DNA of 64,000 nt, from assembly GCF_000264455.2 (NCBI RefSeq), contig NC_017956.1, positions 417,501 through 481,500 of the forward strand, in the 5' to 3' direction. A model generated the notes under the pieces. The model was not told where the DNA came from. It saw nothing but the letters and a program-made list of their open reading frames with translations, and searched no databases. How positions within the stretch are numbered: position 1 is the first letter of the stretch; each line of letters begins with the position of its first letter. Origin of the DNA: Tistrella mobilis KA081020-065 (lineage in GTDB: Bacteria; Pseudomonadota; Alphaproteobacteria; Tistrellales; Tistrellaceae). A program made the position numbers and the translations under genes. Shown here piece after piece: positions 43,471 through 54,410 of this stretch.

Positions 43471-46014
43471 ATGACGCCAGCCCCCGAGCTCTTCGCGCCG
43501 CCGGCCGACGGCGCCGCCGCCATCCGCCGCGATCTCATCCGGCTGGGGGCCGTCCCTGCCGACAAGGCGACAGCCATCCGCGAGGCGGCGCAGATGCTGG
43601 TGGCCGCCGGCGTCTGCGCACCGGCCTATGTCGACAGCATGTTGAAGCGCGAGGCGGTGGCGAACACCTTCCTCGGCGCCGGCGTGGCCATCCCCCATGG
43701 CATGGTCGACGACCGCGCGCTGGTCCATGGCAATGCGGTGGCGGTGCTGCAGGTGCCGGCGGGCGTGACCTGGAATGACGGCCAGACCGCCCGCCTGGTG
43801 GTGGCGATCGCCGCCAGATCCGATGCCCATATCGCGATCCTCCGTCGCCTGACCCGGCTGCTGAACGACGAGGCGCGGCTGGCCGAACTCACCCGCACCA
43901 GCCGTGCCGAAGACATCATCCGGGCGCTGTCGGGCGAAGATCTGCCCGCGGCTGCGGCGGGAGAGGCGACCGATTTCGCCGAAGGCTTCGACTGGGCGGT
44001 CGACTACCCGACCGGCCTTCATGCCCGTCCCGCCTCTGTCTGGGCCGATACGGCCCGGCGGTTCCAGGCCCGGATCCGTATCCGCCATGGCGGCGAGGCG
44101 GCGGACGCCAAAAACATGATCCCGCTGCTCCAGCTTGGTCTGAAGCAGGGCGACAGCGTCCGGGTTTCTGCCGAAGGGGCCGATGCCGCCCGGGCGCTGC
44201 AGCAGATGAAGGCGGTGATGGATCGCCTGGGGCAGGAGGAGCGGGCGGCAGCCGGCCGAGCGGCCGAGCGGGCCGCCGCGCCGGTCGCCGGCTGGACCCC
44301 GCCCGCCGATGCCGGGCTGGTGCCGGTGGCCGGCCTGCCTGCTGCGCCCGGCATCGCCATCGGCCGGGTCCATGTGCTGGCGTCCGGGCCGATCACGGTC
44401 CCGGATCGGCCGGTTTCGCTGATCGAGGGCGGCGATGCCCTCCACGGTGCATTGCAGCTGACCCGCGAGCAGCTCAAGGTTCTGGCCGACGATACCTCCC
44501 GCCGGCTGGGGGCTGCGGAAGCGAAGATCTTCGAGGCCCAGGCTGAGCTGCTGAACGATGCCGATCTGGTGACCCTTGCCTGCCAGCTGATGGTCGAAGG
44601 CCATGGCGTCGCCTGGTCGTGGCACGAGGCGGTGGAGCGGCTGGCCGGGCGGCTGGCGGCCTCCGACAATCCGGTCCTCGCCGCCCGGGCCGCGGATCTG
44701 CGCGATGTCGGCCGGCGGGTGCTGCTGCGGATCGAGCCGGGCCTCGCCCAGGGCGGCATCGGTGACCTGCCCGAGGGGCCTGTGATCCTGCTGGCCACCG
44801 ATCTGTCGCCCTCCGACACGGCCGGGCTGGATACGGGGAAAGTGATCGGCCTCGCCACCGCCCAGGGCGGCCCCACCTCTCATACCGCGATTCTGGCGCG
44901 CACGCTGGGGCTGCCGGCGATGGTGGCCGGAGGCGGTGCGCTGCTCGACATTACCCCCGGCACCCAGGTGATCCTGGATGGTCAGGCCGGGCGGCTCTAT
45001 GTCGAGCCGTCGGATGCGGCGCTCGCCTCCGCCCGCGCCTGGGCCGACGAGCAGGCGGCCCTGCGGGCGCGGGCGGCGGAGGAACGGGGTCTGCCGGCCC
45101 GGACCACCGACGGCCATACCGTCGAGATCGGGGCCAATGTCAACCGGCCCGATCAGGTGCCGCTGGCACTCGATCAGGGGGCCGAGGGCGTCGGCCTGAT
45201 GCGGACGGAATTCCTGTTCCTGGAACGCGACCGCACGCCGGATGAGGACGAGCAGTACGCCTTCTACCGCGACATGGCGGCGGCGCTCGACGGCCGGCCG
45301 CTGATCGTGCGGGCGCTCGATATCGGCGGCGACAAGCAGGTGGCGCATCTGCATCTGCCGCATGAGGAGAACCCGTTCCTCGGCGTGCGCGGCGCCCGGC
45401 TGCTGCTGCGCCGGCCCGATCTGCTGGAACCCCAGCTGCGTGCGCTCTATCGCGCCGCCCGCGAGGGCGCGAAGCTTTCGATCATGTTCCCGATGATCAC
45501 CTCGCTGGGCGAGGTGCTGGAGCTGCGCCGGATCGCCGACAGCATCCGCGCCGATCTCGATGCGCCGCAAGTGCCGCTCGGCATCATGGTCGAGGTGCCG
45601 TCGACCGCCGTGCAGGCGGATGTCTTCGCCCCCCATGTCGACTTCTTCTCGATCGGCACCAACGATCTCACCCAGTACGGCCTGGCGATCGACCGTCAGC
45701 ATCCGGACCTGGCCGCCGAGGCGGACAGCCTGCATCCGGCCGTGCTGCGCCTGATCCGGATGACGGTCGAAGGCGCCGCCCGTGCCGGCCGCTGGGTCGG
45801 TGTGTGCGGCGGCATCGCCGGCGATCCGTTCGGCGCGGCGCTGCTGGCCGGTCTTGGTGTGCGCGAGCTGTCGATGACGCCGCGCGATATTCCGGCGGTG
45901 AAGGCCCGGCTGCGCGGCCTGGACCACGGGGCGCTGAAGGCGCTGGCCGAAGAGGCCCTTGCCGCCGGCACCGCGGCCGATGTCCGGGCGCTGGAGGCGA
46001 GGCTCGGGGCATGA
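43471..46014 (+). CDS. fruB: Fructose PTS multiphosphoryl transfer protein (EIIA-HPr-EI)
   Basis: An 847-residue cytosolic protein combining three phosphotransferase parts. Residues 1-150 are fructose-type EIIA with phospho-His76 in AIPHGM. Residues 167-250 are HPr with phospho-His184 in TGLHARPAS. From about 280 to the end is Enzyme I with phospho-His471 in GGPTSHTAILAR, GIMVEVPS and the C-terminal GTNDLTQY and CGGIAGDP segments. It passes phosphate from phosphoenolpyruvate to FruA, so this operon needs no separate ptsH or ptsI. RBS GGGGAGGA is strong. The stop overlaps fruK by ATGA. Confidence 0.96.
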   Translation: MTPAPELFAPPADGAAAIRRDLIRLGAVPADKATAIREAAQMLVAAGVCAPAYVDSMLKREAVANTFLGAGVAIPHGMVDDRALVHGNAVAVLQVPAGVTWNDGQTARLVVAIAARSDAHIAILRRLTRLLNDEARLAELTRTSRAEDIIRALSGEDLPAAAAGEATDFAEGFDWAVDYPTGLHARPASVWADTARRFQARIRIRHGGEAADAKNMIPLLQLGLKQGDSVRVSAEGADAARALQQMKAVMDRLGQEERAAAGRAAERAAAPVAGWTPPADAGLVPVAGLPAAPGIAIGRVHVLASGPITVPDRPVSLIEGGDALHGALQLTREQLKVLADDTSRRLGAAEAKIFEAQAELLNDADLVTLACQLMVEGHGVAWSWHEAVERLAGRLAASDNPVLAARAADLRDVGRRVLLRIEPGLAQGGIGDLPEGPVILLATDLSPSDTAGLDTGKVIGLATAQGGPTSHTAILARTLGLPAMVAGGGALLDITPGTQVILDGQAGRLYVEPSDAALASARAWADEQAALRARAAEERGLPARTTDGHTVEIGANVNRPDQVPLALDQGAEGVGLMRTEFLFLERDRTPDEDEQYAFYRDMAAALDGRPLIVRALDIGGDKQVAHLHLPHEENPFLGVRGARLLLRRPDLLEPQLRALYRAAREGAKLSIMFPMITSLGEVLELRRIADSIRADLDAPQVPLGIMVEVPSTAVQADVFAPHVDFFSIGTNDLTQYGLAIDRQHPDLAAEADSLHPAVLRLIRMTVEGAARAGRWVGVCGGIAGDPFGAALLAGLGVRELSMTPRDIPAVKARLRGLDHGALKALAEEALAAGTAADVRALEARLGA

Positions 46015-46991
46015 CGGCCGCGATCATCACCGTCACCCTCAACCCGGCGATCGACCAGACGATCGTGATCGACCATCTGGTGCCGGGAGAGGTTCATCGG
46101 GCGAAGCGGGTGGAACGCAGCCCCGGCGGCAAGGGCGTCAATGTCGCAAGCTGCCTGGCCGATTGGGGGCTTCGGGTCACCGCGACCGGCATTCTGGGGC
46201 GCGACAATGCCGCTGCCTTCGACGAGATCTTCGCCGCCGGCCGCATCGCCGACCGCTTTCTCAGGGTGCCCGGAGAAACCCGGGTCAATGTGAAACTGGC
46301 CGATCTGGCCGCAGCCGACACCACCGATATCAACCTGCCCGGCCTGGCAGTCGGGGCCGCCGATCTCGGCCGGTTGCGCACCGTGCTCGACGAGGTGGCT
46401 GGGGCCGGATCGGTGGTGGTGCTGGCCGGCAGCCTGCCTTCTGGGGTGGCGGTCGGGATCTATCCCGATCTCTGCCGCAGGCTCCGCGCCCGCGGCGCCC
46501 GGGTGGTGCTGGATACGAGCGGTGCGCCGCTCGCCACCGCCCTGGGTGCCGACGAGGATGCGCTGCCCGACTGCGTGAAACCCAACCGGGACGAGCTTGC
46601 CGCCTGGGCCGGCCGGCGGCTCGAAACCAGGGCCGATCTGCTGGCGGCGGCGCAGGGACTGGTGGCGCGGGGCATAGCGTTGGTGGTGGTCTCGATGGGG
46701 GCAGAGGGGGCCCTGTTTGTGACCGCCACCCGCGCGATCCATGCCGGCCTGCCGCCCGAGCGCGTGCTGAGCACGGTGGGGGCGGGCGATGCCATGGTTG
46801 CCGGTATCGTCGCTGCCCATGCGGAGGGGGGGGATCTGGAGCGGATCGCCCGCGCCGGCACCGCTTTCGCCGCGACCAAGCTTGGCCTTGTGGGGCCGCA
46901 TCTGCCGGCGCGGGGCGTGGTCGAGGCGGCCATGGCCCGCGTGCATCTGGCCGAGGCCGATATCGCCGACCGTCTTCAGGTCCGGAACTGA
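46011..46991 (+). CDS. fruK: 1-Phosphofructokinase
   Basis: A 326-residue cytosolic PfkB-family kinase that phosphorylates fructose 1-phosphate to fructose 1,6-bisphosphate. Diagnostic points are [12 protein letters not shown] at the start, [11 protein letters not shown] around residues 37-47 (substrate binding) and [12 protein letters not shown] near residue 255, with the catalytic Asp. It overlaps fruB by four bases and precedes fruA by 34 bp, so the three are one transcript. Length and order are typical of alphaproteobacterial fru operons. Confidence 0.95.
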   Translation: MTAAIITVTLNPAIDQTIVIDHLVPGEVHRAKRVERSPGGKGVNVASCLADWGLRVTATGILGRDNAAAFDEIFAAGRIADRFLRVPGETRVNVKLADLAAADTTDINLPGLAVGAADLGRLRTVLDEVAGAGSVVVLAGSLPSGVAVGIYPDLCRRLRARGARVVLDTSGAPLATALGADEDALPDCVKPNRDELAAWAGRRLETRADLLAAAQGLVARGIALVVVSMGAEGALFVTATRAIHAGLPPERVLSTVGAGDAMVAGIVAAHAEGGDLERIARAGTAFAATKLGLVGPHLPARGVVEAAMARVHLAEADIADRLQVRN

Positions 46992-47025
46992 TCCGCTGCC
47001 GCATCATCCGGCAGAAGGGGGAAAC

Positions 47026-48807
47026 ATGTCGAAACTGGTGGCTGTGATCACGGCCGAAGAGGCCGGGACCGAACGGCTCGGCACACGGGCGGTGCTGGCG
47101 GCCGAAGCGCTGCGCAAGCATGCCCATGACGGCGGTCATGCGATCGCGATCGAATTCCACGACGGCGAGACCGCCCGCGATGTGCTGACCGCCGCCGCCA
47201 TCGCCGATGCCGATGCGGTGCTGGCCATCGGCGGCAGCGGCGGTGATCCGCGCTTCGCCGGTAAGGCCGTGACGACTGCAGGCGTCGACGATGTGCTGCG
47301 CGACCCGGCGGCGGTGCTCACCCGTGCCCTGGCGGGGCAGGCGGCACCCGCCCCGGCGGCGGCCACTGCTGCGCCACAGGCCGGCGGCCGGCGGATCGTC
47401 GCCATCACCTCCTGCCCGACCGGTATTGCCCACACCTTCATGGCTGCGGAGGGCATCCTCCAGGCGGCGAAGGCGCTGGGGCACGAGGCGCGGGTGGAGA
47501 CGCAAGGCTCGGTTGGCGCGCGCGACGGCCTGACGGCCGAAGAAATCCGTGCGGCGGATCTGGTGATCATCGCGGCTGACACGCAGGTCGACCTGTCGCG
47601 TTTCGACGGCAAGCGGGTCTATCTCTCCGGCACCAAGCCTGCGATCAATGACGGTCAGGGGTTGATCAACCGCGCCTTCGCCGAGGCGAAGCTTCAGGGC
47701 AAGGGCGCTGCGGCCCCGGATGATGCGGCGCCGGCTGCGGCGAAGGCGGCCGCCGGACAGGGATCCGGCCGCACGGGTCCCTATCGTCATCTGATGACCG
47801 GCGTCTCCTTCATGCTGCCCTTCGTCACCACGGGCGGCCTGCTGATCGCGATCGCCTTCGCGCTGGGCGGCATCTATGCCTATGAGGACGCCAATCAGGG
47901 TACGCTCGCCTATGCCCTGTTCCAGATCGGCGCCAAGGGCGCCTTCGCCCTGATGGTGCCGGCGCTCGCCGGCTATATCGCCTATTCGGTCGCCGACCGG
48001 CCGGGCATCGCCCCGGGCATGATCGGCGGCATGATCGCCACCCAGATCGGCGCTGGCTTCCTGGGCGGCATCGTGGCCGGCTTCATCGCCGGCTACGGCA
48101 CCGCCTGGCTCAATCGCAACATCCGCCTGCACAAGAATCTGGAGGGGCTGAAGCCGGTCCTGATCCTGCCGATCCTGGGCTCGCTGCTCACCGGGCTGCT
48201 GATGCTGTTTGTGGTGGGTGAGCCGGTGGCCCAGCTCCTGGCGACGCTCAGCGACTGGCTGCGCAACATGCAGGGCGGCAGCGCCATCCTGCTCGGCCTG
48301 ATCATCGGGCTGATGATGGCCTTCGACATGGGCGGGCCGGTCAACAAGGCCGCCTATGCCTTTTCCACCGGCCTGATCGCCTCCGAGATCTACGGGCCGA
48401 TGGCGGCGGCCATGGCGGCCGGCATGACCCCGCCGCTCGGCATTGCGCTCGCGACCAAACTCTTCCCCGGCCGGTTCACGGGTGACGAGCGCGAGGCGGG
48501 CAATGCCGCGGCGGTGCTCGGCCTCGCCTTCATCAGTGAGGGGGCCATCCCCTTCGCCGCGCGCGATCCGTTCCGGGTGATCCCGTCGCTGATGGTCGGC
48601 TCGGGCCTTGCCGGCGCCATCTCGATGGCGGTGGGCGCCCAGCTCAAAGTGCCCCATGGCGGCATCTTCGTGCTGCCGATCCCCAATGCCGTGGTCTCGC
48701 TCGGCGGCTATCTGGTCGCGCTGATCGCGGGCACGGTGGTGACCGCGATCATGCTGCGCATCCTGAAAAAGCCGCTGGCCAAACCCGCGGCACCGGCCGC
48801 GGTTTAA
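47026..48807 (+). CDS. fruA: Fructose PTS permease, EIIB'BC
   Basis: A 593-residue inner-membrane transporter and phosphotransferase that takes up fructose as fructose 1-phosphate. Residues 1-100 are the degenerate IIB' copy without the active Cys. Residues 123-215 are the active IIB domain, with phospho-Cys130 in [13 protein letters not shown]. After an Ala/Pro-rich linker, residues 245-580 form the IIC membrane domain ([19 protein letters not shown]; later [12 protein letters not shown] and [14 protein letters not shown]). The RBS AAGGGGGAA is good. An intrinsic terminator lies 20 bp past the stop. Confidence 0.96.
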   Translation: MSKLVAVITAEEAGTERLGTRAVLAAEALRKHAHDGGHAIAIEFHDGETARDVLTAAAIADADAVLAIGGSGGDPRFAGKAVTTAGVDDVLRDPAAVLTRALAGQAAPAPAAATAAPQAGGRRIVAITSCPTGIAHTFMAAEGILQAAKALGHEARVETQGSVGARDGLTAEEIRAADLVIIAADTQVDLSRFDGKRVYLSGTKPAINDGQGLINRAFAEAKLQGKGAAAPDDAAPAAAKAAAGQGSGRTGPYRHLMTGVSFMLPFVTTGGLLIAIAFALGGIYAYEDANQGTLAYALFQIGAKGAFALMVPALAGYIAYSVADRPGIAPGMIGGMIATQIGAGFLGGIVAGFIAGYGTAWLNRNIRLHKNLEGLKPVLILPILGSLLTGLLMLFVVGEPVAQLLATLSDWLRNMQGGSAILLGLIIGLMMAFDMGGPVNKAAYAFSTGLIASEIYGPMAAAMAAGMTPPLGIALATKLFPGRFTGDEREAGNAAAVLGLAFISEGAIPFAARDPFRVIPSLMVGSGLAGAISMAVGAQLKVPHGGIFVLPIPNAVVSLGGYLVALIAGTVVTAIMLRILKKPLAKPAAPAAV

Positions 48808-48827
48808 GCCGGTCTGCCTTTGGGCTC

Positions 48828-48862
48828 GCGGGCGGGATGGCGATCATCCCGCCCGCTTTTTT
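48828..48862 (+). terminator. Rho-independent terminator of fru operon
   Basis: GCGGGCGGGATG (48828-48839) pairs perfectly with 48845-48856 around GCGAT, then six Ts at 48857-48862. The right arm and T run are also the last codons of the convergent hydrolase gene. Confidence 0.93.
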
Positions 48863-49545
48863 GCAGCGGGCTGCCGCTCCTGCCAGGCGCCGAGCAGATC
48901 CTCCGCATCGGCGACCAGCCCCAGATGCATGGCGACGATCTTCAGCGATGCGGCTTCCAGGTCCCCGGTCGTGCCCGCCACCAGATCGCGCAGCACCGTG
49001 ACCCGATAGCCCATATTGGAGCCGTCGAAGGCGGTGTTGAGCACGCAGCAATCGGCCAGGCAGCCGTTCAGGATCAGCGCCTCGACGCCCATATTGCGCA
49101 GCAGGAAGTCGAGATCGGTGGGGTAGAAGGCCGAAAGCCGCTTCTTGCCCGAAACCACCAGATCGCGATCGTCGACCTCGGTCACGAACTCAGTCCAGTG
49201 CGAGCCTTCGATCGCATGGCCGTCGGAATTGGGGATCGGGCCGACATGAAGCGGGAACACCCGCCGCCAGGCCGAGGGAATGCCGGCGATGTCGTCGACG
49301 CCGCCCTTGCGCAGCGTGCTGCGGACATGGATCACCGGCACGCCGGCCGCGCGCGCCGCGGCGTGAAACCGGTTCACGCCCCCGACGATCGCCCGCGCCC
49401 TGGGGGCGGGGCAGGGGCAGTCGGGATCATCCTCCAGATGGCCCCGATGCAGATCGATCGACACCACCGCCGTGCGGCCAGGGTTCAGATAGTCGTCGAA
49501 CCCGGCGCCCAGCGGCTGCCGGGCACCATCGATATAGACATGCAT
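48844..49545 (-). CDS. Isochorismatase-family cysteine hydrolase
   Basis: A 233-residue cytosolic hydrolase of the isochorismatase/nicotinamidase superfamily. The triad is visible: Asp in VVSIDLHRGH, Lys in VSGKKRLSAF, and Cys in LNGCLADCCVLN (the second Cys of DCC is the usual nucleophile). Members hydrolyse amides such as N-carbamoylsarcosine, ureidoacrylate or nicotinamide; the exact substrate is unknown. The C-terminal codons overlap the fru terminator hairpin, giving the KKRAG end. A perfect 26-bp palindrome begins 21 bp before the start codon and may be an operator. A longer open frame upstream is not supported. Confidence 0.88.
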   Translation of the reverse strand: MHVYIDGARQPLGAGFDDYLNPGRTAVVSIDLHRGHLEDDPDCPCPAPRARAIVGGVNRFHAAARAAGVPVIHVRSTLRKGGVDDIAGIPSAWRRVFPLHVGPIPNSDGHAIEGSHWTEFVTEVDDRDLVVSGKKRLSAFYPTDLDFLLRNMGVEALILNGCLADCCVLNTAFDGSNMGYRVTVLRDLVAGTTGDLEAASLKIVAMHLGLVADAEDLLGAWQERQPAAKKRAG

Positions 49546-49566
49546 CACGCGCAGATTCTCCTGGTC

Positions 49567-49592
49567 GGCGCGACGATCCGGATCGTCGCGCC
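49567..49592. promoter_or_regulatory. Perfect 26-bp palindrome before the cysteine hydrolase
   Basis: GGCGCGACGATCC (49567-49579) is followed at once by its complement GGATCGTCGCGCC (49580-49592). It begins 22 bp upstream of the hydrolase start on the minus strand. A perfect palindrome without a loop fits a dimeric repressor site better than a terminator. Confidence 0.6.
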
Positions 49593-49673
49593 AGCATGCG
49601 CAGGGGTGCCGACGATGGTAGATGGGGTGGGGCGGGACGATCCAGCCCCCAGCTGCACCGTCGTACCTGAGAA

Positions 49674-49703
49674 TGCGCAGTGCACGCCAAAGACTGCGCA
49701 GTG
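49674..49703 (+). repeat. Direct repeat TGCGCAGTG upstream of second TonB receptor
   Basis: TGCGCAGTG occurs at 49674-49682 and 49695-49703, exactly 21 bp apart (two helical turns). AraC-type activators bind direct repeats with this spacing. The site lies about 130 bp before the receptor start. Confidence 0.45.
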
Positions 49704-49727
49704 TTGGGATATATGGGGTCACATATT

Positions 49728-49750
49728 TTGCGAATGAAAATGAATTGCAA
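49728..49750. promoter_or_regulatory. Fur box upstream of second TonB receptor
   Basis: TTGCGAATGA (49728-49737) and TGAATTGCAA (49741-49750) flank three A bases, forming an imperfect palindrome with the GCGAATGA...TGAATTGC pattern of Fur sites. It is closely related to the site before the first receptor (4739-4753). It lies about 80 bp before the start. Confidence 0.6.
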
Positions 49751-49832
49751 CATAAGCCGATGCGATGGCATTCAAGGGCCAGGATGACGCCCCGTTTGCG
49801 GGGCAGGTCATGCAATTGATCGGGATCTGACC

Positions 49833-51902
49833 ATGCGCCGCCTCCTCCTCGCCTCCACCGCGCTTTCACTCATCGCCCCGTCTCTGTCCTTCGCTGCGGA
49901 AGACGGTGCCACCATGCTGGGGCCGCTGATGGTCGAATCCGAAAGCGGTGAGACGCTGCAGCAGGACGGCTATGTCGCGATCCAGGGGCAGCAGGCGACC
50001 AAGGTCGATGCGCCGATCGCCCGGATTCCACAGGCGGTCTCGACCGTTACCCAGGCGCAGATGGAGGATCAGAAGCCGCGGACGCTGAACGAGGCGATCA
50101 GCTATTCCGCCGGCGTCGATACCGGCACCTTCGGTTTCGACACGCGCTATGACGCCTTCAAGCTGCGCGGCTTCCCCGCCCATTATACCGGCATGTTCCG
50201 GGACGGGCTGCGGCAGTATAACGGCCCCTCGGCCTGGTTCCGCAACGATCCCTATACGGTCGAGGGCATCGCCATCCTCAAGGGGCCGGCCTCGTCGCTC
50301 TATGGCGTCAGCGGCCCGGGCGGGCTGGTCAATCTGGTCACCAAGCGCCCGAAGGATCAGCCCTTCCACGAGATCGAACTGCTGGGCGGTACAGATGACC
50401 GGCGCCAGGCGGCCTTCGACCTGTCGGGCCCCGTCGATGACGAGGGGCGGGTGCTCTACCGCCTGACCGGGCTTGCCCGCGCAAGCGACACCACGCTCGA
50501 CGGCTATCCCGACGACAAGACCCTGATTGCGCCGGCCGCGACCATCCGCTTCGACGAGGACACGCAGCTCACCCTTCTGGGGGAATACGCGGATGCGACG
50601 GTGGGCGGGACCGCGGTCTTCTACAATCCCAGCTACGGGGTCGCCTCTCACCGCTATGCCGGCGATCCCGACTACAATGATTTCGACCAGATCCAGTGGC
50701 GGGCCGGCTATGAGTTCAGCCATCGGGTCGACGACGTGCTGACCCTGGAGCAGAAGCTGCGCTACACCGACGTCTCCTCCGACCTCGAATATCGCAGCTA
50801 TCAGGTGGGCGGGCTCGCCTTTCCCTATTGGGGACATTACCGCGAGGCCATGGATGCGGTGACCGTCGACACCCTGGCCAAGATGGTGTTCGACACCGGC
50901 CGCGTGACCCATGAACTGGTCACCGGGTTCGACTATACCCGGGCGAGCTATGACGCCTGGTCTGCCGGCAGTACCGTTTCGTCTGCCGCCGCGGCCGCGG
51001 CGCGGCTCGGCTATGGCGGCGGTCAGGAAACCGACCAGTACGGCCTTTATCTGCACGACCAGATGGTGTTCGGCGGCTGGACCGTTTTCGCCAGCGGCCG
51101 ATATGACCGGGTCGATACCAGGGTCGTGGCAGCCGACCGCAGCAGCTCGGACCAGGACGACCAGGCCTTCTCGGGCCGGCTGGGGGTGTCCTATGCCTTC
51201 GAGAACGGCCTTACCCCCTATGCCAATGTCTCGAGCTCGTTCTCGCCCAATATCGGCCTGGTCTATGACGACCCCTATACCGGCACCGGCCGGGCGGCGG
51301 AGCCGACCCGGGCGCTGCAGAAGGAAATCGGCGTCAAATACCAGATCCCCGGCACCAACAGCCTGCTCTCGGCGGCGCTGTTCGATATCGACCAGGAGGA
51401 CGGGGTGGTCTTCGACGCCACCACCGGCGTGAACAGGCAGCGTCAGCTCGACATGAATTCTCGCGGCATCGAGCTTGAAGCCGTGGTCTCGCTGGACGAC
51501 GGCTGGAGCCTGGTCGCCGCCTATACCCATCAGCGGGTGAAGATCGAGAAGGGCATCGTCGGCGCTGAAGGCAAGGAGCTGTCGGCAACCCCCAACGATA
51601 TCGCCTCGCTCTGGGTGCATTACGACATTGCAGGCGGGGCTCTGGACGGGCTGGGCCTGGGGGCGGGCCTGCGCTATTTCGGCAAGAGCTGGGGCGACGA
51701 CGTCAACAGCTTCAAGAACGACGACCGCGCCTTCCTGGATGCCGCCATCTCCTACAATCTCGCCAGCCTGGGCCAGCCGGGGGCAGAGATCCAGCTCAAC
51801 GCCCGCAATCTTTTCGACTCCGACGACCAGAGCTGCAGTGCCGGTTATTGCTATCGCGACGAGGGCCGCGTCGTCACCACCTCGCTGCGCTATCGCTTCT
51901 GA
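49833..51902 (+). CDS. TonB-dependent siderophore receptor (second)
   Basis: A 689-residue outer-membrane siderophore receptor. The signal peptide ends near residue 21 (PSLSFA). The plug includes [41 protein letters not shown] and [18 protein letters not shown]. The barrel follows and ends in SLRYRF. It is similar in build to the receptor at 4806 but clearly diverged, so it should take a different siderophore. It has a Fur box upstream and a permease joined by TGATG downstream, so the locus is a second complete uptake unit. No AraC gene is next to it, but a direct repeat of AraC type is present. Confidence 0.95.
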   Translation: MRRLLLASTALSLIAPSLSFAAEDGATMLGPLMVESESGETLQQDGYVAIQGQQATKVDAPIARIPQAVSTVTQAQMEDQKPRTLNEAISYSAGVDTGTFGFDTRYDAFKLRGFPAHYTGMFRDGLRQYNGPSAWFRNDPYTVEGIAILKGPASSLYGVSGPGGLVNLVTKRPKDQPFHEIELLGGTDDRRQAAFDLSGPVDDEGRVLYRLTGLARASDTTLDGYPDDKTLIAPAATIRFDEDTQLTLLGEYADATVGGTAVFYNPSYGVASHRYAGDPDYNDFDQIQWRAGYEFSHRVDDVLTLEQKLRYTDVSSDLEYRSYQVGGLAFPYWGHYREAMDAVTVDTLAKMVFDTGRVTHELVTGFDYTRASYDAWSAGSTVSSAAAAAARLGYGGGQETDQYGLYLHDQMVFGGWTVFASGRYDRVDTRVVAADRSSSDQDDQAFSGRLGVSYAFENGLTPYANVSSSFSPNIGLVYDDPYTGTGRAAEPTRALQKEIGVKYQIPGTNSLLSAALFDIDQEDGVVFDATTGVNRQRQLDMNSRGIELEAVVSLDDGWSLVAAYTHQRVKIEKGIVGAEGKELSATPNDIASLWVHYDIAGGALDGLGLGAGLRYFGKSWGDDVNSFKNDDRAFLDAAISYNLASLGQPGAEIQLNARNLFDSDDQSCSAGYCYRDEGRVVTTSLRYRF

Positions 51903-53137
51903 TGGCGCGCCGCGGCCTCTGGTCGCTGATCGGCTCGATCGGCGGACTCTATGTCGCGCAGAGCGTCATCGGCGGCGTCACCTGGACCGGGTTGCCGGCG
52001 ATCCTGAGAGCAGAGGGGCTGCCGCTCGATCATGTCGGGCTGCTCTCGCTGCTGGTTCTGCCCTGGGCGCTGAAGGTGCTGTGGTCCCCGGCGGCAGAGC
52101 GCTGGCGCCTGCCCGCCCGAGGCGGTGACCGGTCCGCGCTGATGGTCGCTGCCGGTGGCGGCTTTTCGGTGGCGGGGCTGGCATTGGTCGGGGCGATCGG
52201 GCCGGCCCCCGTGCTGCCGGTTCTGGCTGTGCTGCTGGCGGTCGCCTTCGCGACCGCCACCGTCGATATCGCCTGCGACGGCTATGCGGTCGAAAGCCTG
52301 CGCGAGGCCGAACTCGGCTGGGGCAATGCCGCCCAGGTCGGCGGCGCCTATGTGGGCGCGGCTCTGGGGGGCGGGCTGCTGCTGGTGATCGTCGACCGGG
52401 CCGGCTGGCAGGCGGGGATCTGGACCATGGCGGCCCTGGTGGCCCTGCTCGGCCTGCCCTTCCTTGCCCATGCCCGCCGTCGGGCGGGACACAGGCCATC
52501 CGGCACCGGCCATATACCCTCGCTTCGCGCCACGCTCCGGCGGCCGGAGGTGCGGCGCGGGCTGGCGCTGACCGCCTTGTTCGTCATCGCCCAGAAGACG
52601 GCGATGGGCATGGTCGGCCCCTTCCTGATCGACCAGGGCATCGGCCTCGACGAGGTGGGCGTGCTCAACGGGCTGGGCAGTTTGACCCTGGGCTTCACCG
52701 GCGCACTGGCCGGCGGCGCGCTGGTCCGCTGGCTGGGTATCGGTCGGGTGATGATCCTGACGGTTCTCCTCCAGGCTCTGGTGCTGGCGGGGTTCGCCGT
52801 CCAGGCGGCCACCGGCCTTCTGCCGCGCGAGGCGGCGATGGGGCTGGCGCTGGCCGGTGCCTCCTTCGTGATGCCGATCGGCTTCGTGGCCCTCTATGCC
52901 CAGTTCATGCGCTGGTCCGATCCCCGTCAGGCGGGGGTCGATTTCACCCTGTTCCAGTGCATGGACGCGTCGGTCAGCATGCTCGCCGGCCTGACGGCGG
53001 GGGTGGTGGCGCAGCATCTGGGCTATGGCGTCTTCTTTGCGCTGGCGGCGGCCCTGGCGCTCGGTGCCCTGCCGCTCATCCGGCGGCTCGGGCGTGCGCC
53101 CCTGCGGTCCGGGCCTGTGGGATCCGGGGCAGAATGA
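51902..53137 (+). CDS. RhtX/FptX-like MFS siderophore permease (second)
   Basis: A 411-residue inner-membrane facilitator with about 12 helices and the same AmpG-like features as the permease at 6958: [14 protein letters not shown] near residue 57 and [15 protein letters not shown] around 120. It probably imports the ferric siderophore passed by the receptor encoded before it. The ATG shares one base with the receptor stop. The 3' end overlaps the convergent bioA gene by 62 bp, a large overlap in which both reading frames look authentic at their C-termini. Confidence 0.85.
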   Translation: MARRGLWSLIGSIGGLYVAQSVIGGVTWTGLPAILRAEGLPLDHVGLLSLLVLPWALKVLWSPAAERWRLPARGGDRSALMVAAGGGFSVAGLALVGAIGPAPVLPVLAVLLAVAFATATVDIACDGYAVESLREAELGWGNAAQVGGAYVGAALGGGLLLVIVDRAGWQAGIWTMAALVALLGLPFLAHARRRAGHRPSGTGHIPSLRATLRRPEVRRGLALTALFVIAQKTAMGMVGPFLIDQGIGLDEVGVLNGLGSLTLGFTGALAGGALVRWLGIGRVMILTVLLQALVLAGFAVQAATGLLPREAAMGLALAGASFVMPIGFVALYAQFMRWSDPRQAGVDFTLFQCMDASVSMLAGLTAGVVAQHLGYGVFFALAAALALGALPLIRRLGRAPLRSGPVGSGAE

Positions 53138-54410
53138 CCTCCGCCGCCTCGGCGATCGCCTCCCAGGCGCGGTCGATGTCTTCCGCCGTGCTGCAATAGG
53201 GCGGCATCAGATAGATCACATTGCCGAGCGGCCGGATCAGCAGGTCGCGATCGCGGAAGAAGGCGCGCAGCCTTGGCCCGACCTCCGAGAGGTAGCCGGC
53301 TTCCGCCACGTCGAGGTCGAGGGCTGCGATGGTGCCCGTCCGGCGGACATTGCGGAAGCGCGGGTTCTGGCGGAAGCGGGTGACCCAGGCCTCCTGCCGG
53401 CGGGCGAGGGCAGCGATGCGGGCCACCACCGGTTCCTCCTGCCAGATCCGGAGATTGGCGAGGGCTGCCGCACAGGCGATCGGGTTGGCGGTGTAGGAAC
53501 TGGAGTGGAAGAAGGTCCGGGCGCGGTCGGTGGACAGATGCGCCTCGAAGACGGGCCCCGTGCACAGCGTCGCCGCCAGCGGCAGGGTGCCGCCGGTGAT
53601 GCCCTTGGACACACACATGATGTCCGGGGTGATGCCGGCCTGGTCGCAGGCGAAGAGCGTGCCGGTCCGTCCCCAGCCGGTCATCACCTCGTCGGCGATC
53701 ATCAGCGTGCCGTGGCGTTCGGTGATCCGGCGGAACTCGGCCAACAGATGCGGCGGATACATTTTCATGCCGCCTGCCCCCAGAACCAGCGGCTCGATCA
53801 GCAGCGCCGCCGCCCGGCCGGTCCGGCAGAAGCCCTCCAGCGCATCCAGCGTCGCCTGTTCCCGGCCGGGTTCGGGGAAGGGGATGGTGTCGACATCGAA
53901 CAGCAGCGGCGAATAAGCGGCATTGAACACGCCGCGGGCCCCTGCCGACATGGTGCCGATGGTATCGCCGTGATAGCCGTGGTCCATGACCACGATCCGC
54001 GATCGCGGCGCGCCGCGGTTGTGGAACCAGCCCAGTGCCATCTTCAGCGCCACTTCGACCGATGTCGATCCGCTGTCGGAATAGAAGACATGGGCAAGGC
54101 CGGGCGGGGCGAGGTCGATCAGCCCACGGGCCAGATCCTCGGCCGGCTGGTGGGTGAATTCGGCGAAGATCACCTGGTCGAGCCGAAGGGTGGCGTCGCG
54201 GATCGCGGCCATGATCGCCGGCGGACGATGGCCATGGGTGATCACCCACCAGGACGAGATCGCATCGAAGATCGACCGGCCCTCGGCGTCGATCAGCCGG
54301 GCGCCCTCGGTGCGGGCGATAGCGCGGGTGACGGGTTCGGTCAGGTGCTGGCGGAACGGATGCCAGACAGGAGAGGTGGTGGCAGGCGCGGTGGGGGCAG
54401 GCGCGCTCAT
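53076..54410 (-). CDS. bioA: Adenosylmethionine-8-amino-7-oxononanoate aminotransferase
   Basis: A 444-residue PLP-dependent class III aminotransferase that makes 7,8-diaminopelargonate using S-adenosylmethionine as amino donor, the third step from pimeloyl-thioester. The opening [24 protein letters not shown] and [15 protein letters not shown] are BioA signatures; Lys269 in [10 protein letters not shown] is the PLP lysine. It is the last gene of the bioBFDA operon and overlaps bioD by ATGA. Its 3' end overlaps the convergent permease gene by 62 bp. The C-terminal Ala/Arg-rich tail is dispensable-looking. Confidence 0.96.
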   Translation of the reverse strand: MSAPAPTAPATTSPVWHPFRQHLTEPVTRAIARTEGARLIDAEGRSIFDAISSWWVITHGHRPPAIMAAIRDATLRLDQVIFAEFTHQPAEDLARGLIDLAPPGLAHVFYSDSGSTSVEVALKMALGWFHNRGAPRSRIVVMDHGYHGDTIGTMSAGARGVFNAAYSPLLFDVDTIPFPEPGREQATLDALEGFCRTGRAAALLIEPLVLGAGGMKMYPPHLLAEFRRITERHGTLMIADEVMTGWGRTGTLFACDQAGITPDIMCVSKGITGGTLPLAATLCTGPVFEAHLSTDRARTFFHSSSYTANPIACAAALANLRIWQEEPVVARIAALARRQEAWVTRFRQNPRFRNVRRTGTIAALDLDVAEAGYLSEVGPRLRAFFRDRDLLIRPLGNVIYLMPPYCSTAEDIDRAWEAIAEAAEVILPRIPQARTAGAHARAAG

